64,000 nucleotides of DNA from Acanthaster planci. Its lineage: Eukaryota; Echinodermata; Asteroidea; Valvatida; Acanthasteridae. Both the position numbers and the translations under genes were made by a program. Below the pieces are notes generated by a model that saw nothing but the letters and a program-made list of their open reading frames with translations, had not been told where the DNA came from and searched no databases. The stretch covers positions 1,584,405 to 1,648,404 of the forward strand of contig NW_019091390.1 in assembly GCF_001949145.1 (NCBI RefSeq). Direction: 5' to 3'. The first letter of the stretch is position 1. Every line of letters starts with the position of its first letter. Of the stretch, positions 28,301 through 42,072 are shown in pieces.

Positions 28301-29968
28301 AGGCACTGCTAATGTGACTGGTCCCCTGTACAGTGTTTTGCTTTGTGACACTTTCAAGGATTCAACAGGGATTGAGCATGTCATAAGAATACTGGCCAAA
28401 TCTACCCAAACTGGTCTTGTGATGTGTTAGGGGTTTTTACTATCACTTGGCCTTCCCATCTACCAAACACAAGCAAAATACATGGCCAAGGTATGGTACG
28501 TCCATTCAAACATGTCACCGTGGGCCATAAATACACTGTGCAGCATTTTCAAACGAAGCGTTACTTGCATTTTGCAGGAGTTACGAAAATAACCAATCAA
28601 GATTTAAGGATCCCGTAATGGCAAGCGATTAAGTCATCAACCGAAGTACAAAGCCACATGAACAGACATCAAAGGCCAGTGCAGATTTCTGGTGAAGTCG
28701 GCCGTCATTCCATTTTTTGGAGCGATGGCACAGTTGAGGATACCCTAGCCAAATAATTGTTTTCTCTGAAAATATTTTGGTGCCTGACAGCATAAACATT
28801 AATAGACAGAGAGTGATGTGTTGAATGTTTGCCGATGACAAATATAAATAAGTTGATAGAGGTTGAGCTAATATCATAATTTAAACTGCAGGGGAGGAGC
28901 CAACACATGCAAAAGAAAAGTGTGCGACGTAAACTTTGAAAAACCTTTTTACCAGGTCATTTTGGAATGTCTATGAACCTTATAAGTGGTAAATATTAAG
29001 GAAATAGTATTGAAATTTATTATTTTTGTGAGTAGGACACATGCGGTGTCCCAAACCAGCTTCCAGTGCTATGCTACTCTCACTTAATGCTGGTAGCCCT
29101 GGAACCTGGAAAACTGGCATTTCATGGTGCTCAACATTTTACAGCACATTTTGCCATTATTTGTGTTAAGTCTCTCTGGTAATGAAACCAAGGATTCCTC
29201 AAAAGTGTCCTGGGCACTGCAGCTTGTAGGCCTAAAGAAATGGGTACAGAAGAGACAATAAGTGGGAGGAAAACTCCAGAAGAATGTTTTAGGTAAAATC
29301 CACGGCATCAGGTCGGAACTAAGAACCTAATCCACATGTGGACCAGCTGAAAATTGAACCTAAGTCGAAGTCGACATGAAAAGTATGGAATGGAGTGTTT
29401 TGTCGGCAGATTTCTGCAGAAATACTGCAAGTTGTTTGCATTCACACAAACTGGTGTCAAACCCTGTGCTCCGGACAAGCAAATACGCATGCAGGCCTTT
29501 GGCACCAACAGCTTCTCGGCAAAAACAAATTAGGACTATAGGACAACTGACGGAGCAATGTCCAGTGTTTTGCTTGGGTACAGATTCCAAAATTGGAAAT
29601 GCCAGTTTGGCCCGATGGGCATTTGATCACCTGAACTCTAACAAGGCATTGCTGTGCAGGCCTACAAGTACACGTACATGTACATGTCCGACTTGCAAAG
29701 GATACATCATGAATGATACCCGTATGAAGAACCTGCTTCAGGGATCAGGATTTCAAGTGCTAACTGCTGCTGTTGCTGTGTTTTGTTGTTTTCTTTTGTC
29801 ACGTCACAGGTCTTAATGAGTCTACCTGTGCTGTGCCTTGCAGACAGGAAAAAAGGCTGGCAAGGCTGGCTAGTATAAACATTTTTTTGTTCACTTTCTT
29901 TCTTGTTTGTAACCATAGATTACCCGTGAAATCATGCAATTGTGTGAACATCTTTTGACACACCCGTT

Positions 29969-30344
29969 GAATATTGTCGTGTGCCGGGCAAAAGGTCATA
30001 AGCGTGCTTATGCCCTTTTGCCCAGACGGATGATTACAATAGAAAAAATGTTCTGGGTGAAAGGGTGTAAGAAACACTCTCTCTTCATTTAGTAGAAACG
30101 AATAAAATTTACTTCACAGGATGTGCCAAAAGCAACCTTTGAACAACTTATCAAATGACTCCGGAAATTTTTTTGTTACTAGTTGCAGAGAAATCTTTAT
30201 ATTTCGTTAATTATATTTCATTAAAATAAAGGAGTTGCATACATATGTCTTTCTGCTGGGAAAGTTTCTTTTGCAGCGATTATACTGCCCGGCGAAAGGT
30301 CGTAAGTGCTTATGACCTTCTTCTAGGCACGCAACGATATATTC
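29969..30344. mobile_element. Element with terminal inverted repeats that are themselves hairpins
   Basis: The left end GAATATTGTCGTGTGCCGGG is matched by the reverse complement of the right end, GAATATATCGTTGCGTGCC, and both continue into AAGGTCATAAG. Each end is also its own palindrome: near the left, GGGCAAAAGGTCATAAGC is followed by GCTTATGCCCTTTTGCCC; near the right (30285-30329), CGAAAGGTCGTAAG is followed by CTTATGACCTTCTTC. The interior is AT-rich without a coding frame. This is best explained as a foldback-type MITE of unknown superfamily; no confident target duplication was seen. Confidence 0.6.
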
Positions 30345-33300
30345 TTGAAATTCCAGGCCTAAAGTATCAGTACCAACAAACCTCGGCAGTCTTGGTTCCA
30401 CTTCATAAACTTGCATTAATTCTGTCATCATTCTTGCAAAAGGTTTGTTGCAGTGTGGGCTTGAAAATTTCAGCTTCAAATAAGAATTCAGCTTAAGGAT
30501 TGTGTGGTGATGTTGTGCTTGGATAATTCAGGTAGGATTACTTTTCGTGCGTCTGTGCGTCGTGTGTATTCCATGGCGTCTCTGTGAACCTCCTTACCCT
30601 TGTTATCATTATTCGGTGTTGCCGGCCGGCCCTTGCATCTCCTTGCCTCTCCTCCTCTGCCTTGCGATGAACTCCCCTGGAGCCATCCGGTTTAAAGATA
30701 TTAAATTGAAACCCTGTTGGCCTCCGATGCCAAATGAGTAGGGCTCCAGCAGTTCGGCTGGAGTAGGGATGTCTGGTCTGCGTCGTCGACATGCTGTCTG
30801 CCAAATGTGTGATAATACCCATCGGTGTATTTGTAGCTCAGGGCATTCTTGCATGGGAGCAGACTGCTGTCTCATTAGGTGTATCACATGGTGAACAAAA
30901 TGCATGAGCCAAAAGGCAGGCTTGCCTCTTACTAGATCCCCCCTTTATCTATTAATTTGGTCTAATATCCTGCTCGATGATGTTCTTCTCATGTTAAACA
31001 TTTGTGAAAAGTGCCTTCAAGTTTTTTAAATACTGCTTGAAATGAAAGCAATTTACTTGAGTTTCGGATTCTCAACAAAAAGGGAAATTGCTGTGCTTCG
31101 TTGCTAATTTATGTGGCTCTGACTTATCATCAAAGCTACAGTATCTGTGTAAATAAAAACAAAATTCCCTCATCATTTTTCGTTGTATTTGTTGTGACAG
31201 GCATGTCACATTTATATGGGCCAAGTGTTTGCAAACCGAAAATGAGTATTGATGTTGCAGAAGTCTTTTGATAGCAAATCCAGCAATGTCAAGCAGAAAA
31301 TCCTTTCAACTGAAATATTTCTTTCTATTGCCATTGTGCTTAGAACATGAACATTTGATTAAAGAACTAAAAATATAAGTATTTTGAAATAACGTTCCTC
31401 TCTAGTATGGAAGCAGCACTTCATTGCGGCCAGGACCTGTGCTAGATGCCACCTTTCACATTGATTTTATCAGTTCGACCCATGACACGTCCGTTTAAAC
31501 TGTAGTTGCAAGCTCTTTGTACTGTAATTCAATGAGCTGCCGATTCAATTTCCAAAGTCAGGAGAAAAGAAATGAGGCAGTCGTTCCCTTGTTGGAGAAC
31601 GTCTTGTGCAAATTCAATTGAGGGCTCCCCTTTCAAGAAGAAAAGGCATGGTGCAGTGAACAGTTGTGCTGGCAATAATTCGTTGCTCTCTGTGTAGAGA
31701 ATGGCCAAATTGACAACTCGGCATTGGCAGCATTGCGTTACTTCTGTATCATTGCATTCCCAGTTCTGGAACCTAATGCTGTGCCGAAAGTGATGGGTAC
31801 CCAGCTCGTTTCTTCTGCATTATTTATTACTCAAACTCCTCAGTGCAAATTCTTCAACAGCCTCAAAGCACAACTTTTCGCTAATCAATCACCAGTTGAA
31901 AGAAATCAAAGAAAAATCATTCTTTGGCATTCAGAGAACATCTTCAGAGTAATTTCTGGTTTATCTTATTTTACTGGGGCACTGTGCCAGGGTAATTACA
32001 CTGCGAGAAAATGTTTTGCGAGCAGCCCCCATGTATTTTCCAGTAATGACAATTAATGGGGTTCCCGACCATAACCACAATCACCTGCTCCAGTAACCCT
32101 CACTACCTCACATTGTGCACCCCAAAAGCCTTTTTGAAAAAAATTTTTTTTTTCCACAGACCGACTCAATACCCGCAGTTTTCATGTGGAGAATTTCACA
32201 TTCAATTTCCTCATCACACTTATCGAAACCTGTTGTACAGTGGGGTGCAATATTTGACTTGGCTTGTTGCTGCTGTGTGGAGATCAAGTTCGATTCCTTT
32301 TTGTCCTTGGAGGGGAAAAAAAGGTCTAAAAATATTTGGCCCTAAGTATAGACAGAGCTTAGTCTCGGATCTCTGAAGTAACATTCAAATATTGATTCAA
32401 TCGGCAGTAGGCTGAATTTACCTGGAATGTGATATGTGGAAGTGTGATGCCTTGTTTGCTGGACGTGCTGGTTGAATAGACGAAATGGATAGAGGCAGTT
32501 CATCGACCTAATTGATTACCATTTCAAAGTAGCCAACCCAGCCTGAATAGAAAAATTGACCTTTCAAATTATCACATTTTATCCCTGAACCACAATGTTC
32601 AGAAAACAGTCTGTTTGCAGAAAACAGTCTGAATGCTGTGTGAACTCTTTTAGGTCCTTCTGCCTAAAAGGCCTTGAATTTCATCTCACATTTATCAGGC
32701 TGTTTAGCTCTTCACTTAAATTCCAAGCAGATTGACGTGCGAACAGTCTCTGTAGCTAAGTCCTTAAGCTGAGCGAAGCTCAGTTTTTTTTACGTGGATG
32801 GGGATTTGTTACTTTACGTCAGAAATCCCTGCCAGGTAGGGCTGTGCACGTACATCAATGTTGCCTGTGTTAGGTCTTGAGCGTGTAACAGTGGAGCCAT
32901 GAGCTTGGGGTTGTCTTTGACGTGAGTCACACGTAGATTGGAAACCCACGTAGATAGCCTCACTCCCGGATTGAACCGTCTTTAAAAAGTTGGACAAGGG
33001 AGCTCAGTGGGTGTTGGTGTCTCGTAGGAGTTTTGTGTAATCTGTGGTAGCAGCAAGCGATCAAAGCAAACTTTGATCATTTTGACATACTCTTGCCATG
33101 TTTCTAGAAAATTGGGTGGGAGATATATTCAATGATGCAAAAAACTTTGTGGAAAAGCATACTTTCCAATGTATAAGTTGGTGTGGATAATATTTGTAAA
33201 TACCTTGATTTTAAACCTAGAGTCTGTGATAATACAACTTTGTGCCGTAAGTACACCAGCTACACAGGCGGTAGAGAGTGAATGCATACTGGATGCTGTT

Positions 33301-36300
33301 TTTGGGTAATTTAATATTTAAACACCTTGGTTTTTGAAAATTATATGCATATTTCAATGGATTTGACTTTCCCTAACCACCACCAATTGCTTTGTACTTT
33401 AATGATAAAAAGGCACAAGAGTGCAACAGTGTCGAATTCAACTCTAAACTAGCTTCTTGCAGTTGTACTACTCATGTGAAACGGGGTGGCGGCTTGTAAG
33501 TCAGTGTCGCTCGGTACGAGTGTCGCCTCCAAGATGCTGCATGGGCTGGATGGAACATGTCCCCTTGCTACTAGCTGAGGAGTGTTCATTGCAGCCAGTT
33601 TGATATATCAGGAGAGATTCGTATGGATCACCTGTGGGGAAAGGGGGAAAGGCTTCCTAAAACATAATGACGTGGTGGTGGATTCCTCAGAGTTTTAGGG
33701 ATAATGTCAGGAATATCCTGCTTGCAGTAAATCGCCCCAGAGTGAGCATTGGGGCAAGGTTTAGAATCAAGTCCTTGCTTTAGTTGCTCATTCTGACAGG
33801 AACTGGGAAAATGCCATAATTTGGGGGGTTTTTAAGAAAGAGGAAAAGGGAAAGAGAATGAGAAGACTGCACCCGAGGTTCACCAAGGGAAGCATTGCAG
33901 TGACGACCATGCATACATTTCTGTCCGCTTTGTAGATGGCACTTAGGAATAACTAGTGTTTCCATTTCCCTTCCTGCTAGGCTGTTGGTTTTTGGGGGGT
34001 TTTTTGAGTGAGAATGGATGGCTGCCACAGAGGAGAAAGTGTAGGTTGCTGCTAATCTTAGCTACGGATGGGAAAACATTTCCTAATTTGGCTGTATTCT
34101 TGAACAGGACTTAGCCCCTATAAAGCTGGATATAAGTCTGGGATGCAAGAGATTTGGAACATTTCACCTACTCAGTTGGTGGATACAGACCTTCAAACGT
34201 TTTGACCTCCAAGACAGCTCTTCATTTGGAACTTTTAGGATTGAATTCGGGCAAGTACTTAATAGAGTTTCCTTCTTCACCTGTTCAGTATTCGGTCTAG
34301 TTTGAGTCTCTCCATATACATTTCTTGATTGAGCCTTTCATTCCTTACAGTCTGCATCTTTCAGCTACTGAATCAGATGACTAAGTCACAGGCAGTTGGC
34401 CATGGAATTTGTGCGATCATTCGTCAGTGGTTTGGCAATATAGCAAATGGTGATTTTTGCAGGTGGCTGCATGTTTTTTGTTGTTCTTCCTGTTGTGGCC
34501 TTTATACTCTACTTTTTCTGACCAATTAAAGGGCTTGGAACTTCATAAATAGTGTAGCTGCCGCGGTTTGGCATGTGCAGTGAAGGAACGTGCATTTTGG
34601 CTGCCATGAATTCTGGAGAGTCCACTGAGGAGTGTCTGGTATTTCTAGAGTTCTGTCAAATAGTTGTCGTTTTGGTTGTACAGTACCTGTGTTACAGCCA
34701 TAAATATTATTTCTTGTCTTCCAGTTCTGGGACGGTCAAAAAAACTGTGTTTGTTCTCCAAACTTTGGAAATGGCTGGTGTGATGAGGGATGCTAATAAG
34801 CATGCATTTTGCTCATTTTGTCAATTTACTTGTTTCCTCTAAGCCTGGAATATCTTCACGTCTGTCTCGAGAATCAAGTCATGCAAGTTTAGCATGTGAA
34901 CAGCCATAATAGTGATGAATTGGTTAGGTTAGAAAATTGCCATGTTGTTACTTCTACCATGGAGGGAGGAATTTTTAGTCAAGCTGTAGACCCCTTCTCC
35001 CCCAAAAAGTTTGATTGTAGTTCTGTTATGTTCAATACTCAACGTGCCTTGCCTCATTTAGATTTTTCTGATAAATTACCAACCGCTGTACATATGTCTC
35101 AGAAAACCCAGTGTAGCTTGTCCTCATTAAAGCTGGGCAGCGTGGTATCTTGTTATCAATTTTACTGTCATCAAGTCTCTGACATTCAGGGGGGTTCAGC
35201 AGTGGAATTCTCTCCAAAAGTGTGGCTTTGAAACCTTCAGTTTCTGTCTCTTTAATGCAATGCATAGCCTGCCAATTTAGAAGAAGAAAGACCATTTTCA
35301 TCTAGTCTTGTGTACCAGATTTTGCCACCACCTGTCACAAGGTTCACAAACATTGAAAATCGACTGTACACCACTCAAGAGTTGCGGTTAGGCGTACGGT
35401 ACGTGCTTCACGTGCTGGAGTGTGTTGGGCTTTTGAGTGGAGGGAGGTCAGTGTCCTTTAGATTTTAGCAGTGGAGTGCACCTGGTTGTCATCTACTGTA
35501 TCAATGCATAGATTAGATTTGGAGGATCACTGGTTGGGGAGGGGGACTTTTGACAAAGTGACAGTAATTACCAAGTTGCATCATCAATTTTGGCCATGCC
35601 AGGTGGAGAGTTCTTGGATGGGGGTCAGTGGCCAAGACATGTCCAAAAAGGAAAATTTCAAGGAATGGTTTTGGGAAATTGTTGATTTATGTAATAAAAA
35701 TATTTTTGTTTCCTTGAATTCCCTGTCATTGTGTGATCAAACTGCAGTTTTTTTAAATGTAACCTGTGCCTTTAATTTATTTTGTGACAAACTTAAACAG
35801 TGTTTTAGAAAATGGAATGTTCTGGCAGGGGATTGGGGTTTCTAGTCCATACCAGCAATGTTTTGATACGAAAATAGGCCACGTATCAAAGGAATGTTAC
35901 CCAGACAAGCCAGACGTCCTGATATGATGCTGGCAGTTTTGGTTTAGAATTACCAGTAATTTTAAGATTGACTTGTTGAGAATGCAGGTACAATTTATTC
36001 AGTAAAATGGTGTTATATGACAAGAAAATAGGCCAAGGGACCAAAACAAAACTTTATGATTTCCACTCCAAAATATGAGTAGTTCTGTTGGAAATGGGCC
36101 AGATGATAAGCACGTGCAGAGATGTTGTAAAACTTGCCCATGCATATCACCTCATTCACTTGTGGATGTGTTCTCACAGAGAAGTACATGTACAATACAT
36201 GTACACAGCTGTAGGTGTATTGCCGCCTGGCGCGTTCTCAGTTGTTCACATTTTTGCTGTGAGCAGTTTTTGATGTCAACCACACCACCGTGGAGCTACA

Positions 36301-36524
36301 GACTGTACTGTATAGGCGTGCTGCCGGCGGCAAGGACAACTGACAAATTTATCGACCAAAGAGTTTCCCCCCAAGGTTTGGGTAATGTACACACTGTAAT
36401 TTATGCCAGTGCCATGGATTAAACATGGGTTCATTGTCTTTGGTGAAAATTAAGTTTGCCAGCCCTTCATTTTTCCAGTGGAAAGTTTGTCTGCAGGTGG
36501 AATGTATCCTTGAGATTATGTTGC

Positions 36525-36546
36525 GTGTGTGTGTGTGTGTGTGTGT
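36525..36546. repeat. (GT)11 microsatellite
   Basis: Eleven uninterrupted GT units in intronic sequence. Confidence 0.95.
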
Positions 36547-37523
36547 TATAGGCACAGGCCATTGCTGTTTACGACTGCCTTGCGCATGTGTTATCTTTTA
36601 GTTTTACCACCTTGAAGGTTGAAACTGTCGGTGGTTCCAATGTGAACTGGGGTTGGCTCCGAGATCGATCAAATATGAATACACTCTTTGAACATGGTTT
36701 GGAATTGTGACACAGATTGCGCTGTTCTTAATGCAGAATTGAGTTTTACATGTAAACCAACACATCTAGGCTTGTCTCCAGACTGGAAAGTTTAAAAGTT
36801 AGTTGAGGCTGGTCAGACGCTGAGATATTTTGTTCAATCATGAGACCTGTCAACCACACTGGAATGGTTTGTATGGAGAAGCAGACTGCTCCTGTTAATG
36901 TAGCCAAGTCTCCTGAATATATTTCGTCAGCCAGTGCAGATTCTACCCAGCTTTCTTGTTGAAGACAAATGGATTGGAACCATTGGCATTATATATGTAC
37001 CTACATCTAGGTCAGGTTAAGAAGGTAGCTCTTGTTTGCTGTAACTTCACATGCACTCAGCGCTGTATGCAGCTGCTTTATAACTTGTTTTCTTTGTCTG
37101 AATGCGTCACTGACTTGACTTGATGACAAGGGATTTCTCCAGACGAGCTTTCATTTCCTTGTCCACACTGTTTTTATCTCTTGTGTTTTTCCTTGCCATA
37201 CTAATGAAACCAAAGCTACAACTCCTTGAAACTGACTGGTGTTATATTTTGCTAGAATGGAGCATTGTACTGACAGTGAAGTGTCAATGTCAAGCATGAT
37301 TGATGAATTATGCAGTCTATTATTTCATGCAAACCCCTGGACTTTCTTCAGCTTGGCCAGTCAGGCAGCAAGTCTTTGCATGCCCTGTGCGTTCTGGTTG
37401 TTTTCTGAGTTGGTTTTAATAATGCACAAGTAACACAGGGTCACTGGAACAAATCTGTAAAAGAAAATAATATGATTTGTTAAAAAAGATTAAGCTGGTG
37501 CCGGGACAGTTATAATAATACTA

Positions 37524-37546
37524 TGACGTCTTTACCTTATACGTCA
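37524..37546. promoter_or_regulatory. Pair of CRE-like words
   Basis: TGACGTCT (37524-37531) and TACGTCA (37540-37546) each match the cAMP response element TGACGTCA at 7 positions and lie within 23 bp. cAMP-responsive promoters are known in vertebrate PDE4 genes, but no confirmed exon lies directly downstream here, so the role is speculative. Confidence 0.2.
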
Positions 37547-37563
37547 CGTTCCAGTGCCTGGTG

Positions 37564-37701
37564 GACTCTCAGAAACAATCCCATAAAAACCATCTTAATT
37601 CCTTCAGGTGTGTGTAATCATCAATTAGACCTGCTCATGGGACTCAGAAACAACCCTATAAACCATCTCAACTCCTTGGGGAGTGTACAGCCATCAGTGC
37701 A
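37564..37701. repeat. Imperfect tandem duplication, period about 76 bp
   Basis: GACTCTCAGAAACAATCCC at 37564 is repeated as GACTCAGAAACAACCC at 37640. Both are followed by similar AACCATCT(T/C)AA(T/C)TCCTT and then GTGT...CATCA words. Two copies of one unit, diverged by substitutions and small indels. Confidence 0.7.
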
Positions 37702-40700
37702 AGGGTGTTTTATGCCAGACTAATTTGGCAATACATTTGTAATTTTGAATTTTTTGGGATAACACCAAAAATCAAAGTAAATGTAGTTAAGAAATTAGCT
37801 GTGCGAAGAAATGGCATGTTCACCTTTGTAATTTTCATATAAAACAGCCAGTCAGTTTCCCTGTTTAGTTTATTGAAAATGATGTTAAAATGCAGTAATC
37901 ATCATTCCAGGTAAGATGATACTGCCATATAATCCTGTCAATAGTTTAAAGGAAAAAACATGATCATGCGATCAGAGCGTGAGTAAAATTTGTTCTAAAT
38001 AAAAGTTCGTTCCATCTGCATTGGGAAATTATAGGTTTATTAAAACTGATCTTACCAACAAGAAAACAAAATAATTGCACACATGAAGGGCTGTTAGTAG
38101 GAGGTTTTGGATGATAATGAAGCTGTGGACGTGCTCCTTTGAAGGACCTTGTGGCTCTAATGTGTGACAGGTTCAAGCTAGGCAAAAAGCAACAAGGCTG
38201 TGAAATCCCACCAATAATGGTCGTGCATTCTAGGCCAGGAGCATGGTCCGCTTGGGGGACGTTCATTTTCATTAGTCTAGCCACCATCTGTTGTGGTAAG
38301 TGACCTTTGGAAATCACTTGGGATGAGATTAATGCTGATGATGGATTTGGTTTTGTAGCCGTGTGGTAGGAGAAGAGTAGGAGACTGAAGTAATTTGTTA
38401 CCGTTTGCGGGTGCAAGATCTTACATTCAAGAATGGCTTCTTTGTGTATATGAGAGTGGACGCTTTGTTGCTTGACAGTGGCATCCCTTGAATGACATCC
38501 CATTGCATACCCAACACCGAGCAGCACATTGATCTGTATTTTTCATCTGAAATGGAGAAACCAGTTAGATGTCTGTGCGGGCTGCGGCCTCACAACTACC
38601 GTGACATTCAACCGTGTCCTCTCTTTGTCAGCGATGAGGAGGCTTTCCAAACACATCACATGGCGAGATCCTCGTCACATCTTTGTTTTTGTGATGCATT
38701 TCAGTGCAAAGCCTATAAAATCCAACATCAGTTGAGCTTTGCTATGCAATGTCAACATCCGGTATCACAAATTTGAGGGAAAAAGTCACAAATATCGATC
38801 AACTTTCTTATAAATGCACAAAAGCAAACTTCATGCTCACAAAAGGCAGTGCCAATTTCGTTCAAATTTCAGACCATTGGCAGAGTGGCTTGAGTAACAT
38901 AAATATAAAAAGTGAGTCCAGTCCATTGGGTAACAAAAAAATTGCTCTGCATCGTACAGACCTTCATCGGCCTAGGCCCTACTGCCTTCACCATTATTTG
39001 ATCCAAGCGTGGGATTGAGTGCAGAAGGAGTCTTGTTTGCTCTCCGCACATTGGGATGCTGTTTTTTTGGTCTTCATGCGGCGCTGCAATGCACAGATCA
39101 GGATGATTAGCCATCAAACTCCAGGACCGATACACCCGTGGGTGGATGCATAATTGCACCCAAGGCTTTAAAGGCCATAAAAGCTTTCACTGTGTTATTG
39201 TCCGTGGGCCAGGTCAGCAAAAAATGGCATATATTTCAATGAGTTGCATTCGCGAACAAAACTCATTTCTGCAGCTGTGTTCCCCCAGACAGCCTATTAG
39301 AATTGAACAAGGTCAGGATTTTTGTTTTTCTTAGTAATTTTGCCGTCCGGGCATTGCATCACCCTCGTTATCATCCGATTGTGTTTGTCAGATTTATCGC
39401 ATGTATTACTGTATGTGGAGGTGGTTGATTTTCAACTAGTATGTTGTGCAGCCATGGATTACAGGTGGTGCATATTTCTGTATGCTGTATGTATTAGCCG
39501 TGTTGTTATTGGCAGATTTTGAAGTGCCGTCATTCTTGCTGGTTGTGATGCGGACTGGGATTGCATTATCACGCTTGTGTCCCCAGCCTCAAAACTGACT
39601 CGGCCGACCGCTTCATCTTCAATATTCATCTGGCATTGAGTTCCCTGGATGGCATAGGCTGGTGCTCGTGTGTAGACAGGCTGATGTGCCCACTGCACGG
39701 ATGAAGGACTGCCCACTATTCATTGGGCTACACCCGAGGAAGGAAACACGCACAAAAAATACAATGTAGACTGGTTTGAGCACCTGCCTGGTGCACTAAC
39801 AGAGCGATAAGGCTGTTCTCTAATTGGTCGAGCGCTTGGCACTGGATGGAGAGTGGAAAATGTAAATTAGTGAAACCTGTGTTGGGGGAAATCTATGTGT
39901 TGGCCGAGTGGGAGCTCAACAAAATCGGGTATACTGGTGGGAAGAGGGAGAGAGACTGCTTATTCCTTAGTGATGTTAACATGTATTTGCTGGGTATGAT
40001 CATTCCTGGAATGTGCTACACAGCTCATGCACAGAAGTGAGTTTAATTAAACTAGGCCCTACGTGCAGAAAATACATATCCCAGTGAGACAAGTTTGGGA
40101 TGCTTGTAAAATGTGATGTACCCAAAATAGGCAGTCTGGATCCTGGAGCAGAGAATGAAAAACTGGGTTATCTGTAGACGATGTGAACAGTCGTGGTGCA
40201 CTTTCAGTGAACTCTACACCGTCTTCTGGGTTCCGAGGAACCTCAGCATGACAGCCAATTCCCTGCCTATGCCCGCTCATCAAGCAAGGAATACTGTGAT
40301 TGGAACAGCATGTACGCATCTCGTAAATACATCTTGGATGTGATCACTGGTTAGGGCTGATACCAGGCTCTGTCTCAGCTCATTAAGATTCTGTTGGCGT
40401 GCAGTGCAATCTGCGTCATAAGTTCAAAACTTTTGGAGCTGGCGAGTCATGATGAAAGCCAGAAGAGTGTGTGTAATTGAAATATATTGCGTGTGTTGGA
40501 AGCTATAAATTTGTGAGAAAACACATTAGTTGAATGTTTTTATTTGTTTCAATTTGGAGGAAGGTACCAGGATATATGCACACACTAATTACACCCTTGT
40601 TATCGAAGTGGTAATACTTGAAAAACCAGCATGACAGCAAATTTTGGCTTTGCTTCCCGGATTCCACATGACTTGAATCGACACACCTTGGTTGTGTTCA

Positions 40701-42072
40701 GTTGCACTGGATTCATTTTATACAGAATCCCTGAGACATAAATATGTCAGTGGGGATATGTATAGCATCTGCCGAGTGATGTTTATTCAGTTCACATATA
40801 ATACTCAGTGATGTCCCCCTAACAAGATACACTGTGTCATCAATTGTGACATTTTCTTGGCAGGCAGGAAAGGCTCGATGTGTCGTAAATTATGCATGTC
40901 TTCGCTGACACTGAAGGTGGCAACTTCTTCTAGAGAAAAAGAAGATGAAACTGGAGTCTTTTGGGCAGTGTTTGTGAATCATCCTTCAGCCTTGGGTTGG
41001 GCTGGTTGTGTGTGATCTTGGGCAGTATTTTACCACATATAATAGATTATGGCAGCTGCATCTCTTTTGCAGATGAAAAGCCAGCCTATCCACAGGAAGT
41101 TTATAACGCAACACTTTCCATGAACTCTCTGTGCATGGTGTTGAATACATATATATACAGTACATCCTCTTTAATGAGAAAGTCTTCTGAAAGAGAACTG
41201 GAGTAGTGTTACATACACTTCTTGAGTCAGTCACAACTTTCTGAGCCCTGAGTCACAAGTTCCTGGAACTCTATGCTGAAACAAAGTTCAGATGGGTGAG
41301 AGGTTCCACTCAGTGGGCCACCGGGCAAGTTGAAGCAATCTGCAGTTGGTAGTTGGACCCGTACGTGTAGGTTTTCGTAGGCATCCACTGGCTACGTGTC
41401 TTGGCACCAGTTCAAGTGTGCTTTGTGTCTTGGAAGTGAGATACAGGCAGACCCATCTTGATAAAGATCAGCTGAAATTACTGGAGGAGTTTGAACTAGG
41501 TTGTGACCTGTATGGTATGCCAGACATAGGCCTATGTGTTCAGTACGCACATATTCGTATTGGCATAGGAAACCGTGGCATGCCTCGGGAATTAGACAGT
41601 CATTATGTGTCTACTCTCCATGTAATTGCCTGTCGAGTTGTTTATATGCACATTCATTTTAGAAATGTCATATACCTATTTTGTCATGGGTTCTGAAATT
41701 TTGACTGACTTTTAATGCTTGAGCAATGTTGTGACACTGACTTGATTGTTCATAGGTCCAAAATTGTTCAGGAACAGTCAGTTTCACCTGACTGTGTTAG
41801 GGAACCTTTCTAGTTGGTCAGAACTGGAAGCTGTCAGTTGTAGAAATCTGCACCTGCAGGCTGTTTTTTCACTTGAAGAGTTCTGCTACAACCTCACTGC
41901 CCAGCTGCATGTAACTTTCTGCAGGAGCACAGCGTTAAGGTGTAATCACTTCCATCATCCTTGTCACGGGGAGCACTCAAGACGGAACGGTCTGCAGCAG
42001 TAATTGGTCCATAGTCAGCCATCCTCCAGCTTTCTCCCCCCCCCCCCACTTCTATCTGTTTTGCTGACACCC

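Larger units (their letters stand above)
25172..42072 (+). other. Long intron-like interval between first exons 2 and 3
   Basis: About 17 kb with no exon I can defend. It contains a perfect 9-bp hairpin (25290-25314), the double-hairpin element (29969-30344), an 8-bp hairpin (33059-33078), another 9-bp hairpin (35862-35890), a GT microsatellite (36525-36546), CRE-like words (37524-37546) and a 76-bp tandem duplication (37564-37701). Two segments with an ATG and a good donor in the right phase (37879-37910 and 39846-40036) are treated as findings only. The longest open frame, on the minus strand at 37964-38527, has no recognisable domain. Confidence 0.5.

Noticed and set aside
29376-29816. 146-codon open frame on the plus strand
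   Set aside because: It runs through an ACATGTAC repeat cluster, has no recognisable domain and no gene-like context, so it is most likely chance.
37964-38527. 187-codon open frame on the minus strand, the longest in the window
   Set aside because: An open frame of this length is expected about once by chance in 64 kb of this composition. The translation shows no domain, biased composition or splice context.
38550-38776. Open frame starting MEKPVRCLCGLRPHN as a coding exon
   Set aside because: It looks coding-like at first, but no donor of reasonable strength in phase 2 follows and no family resemblance was found.
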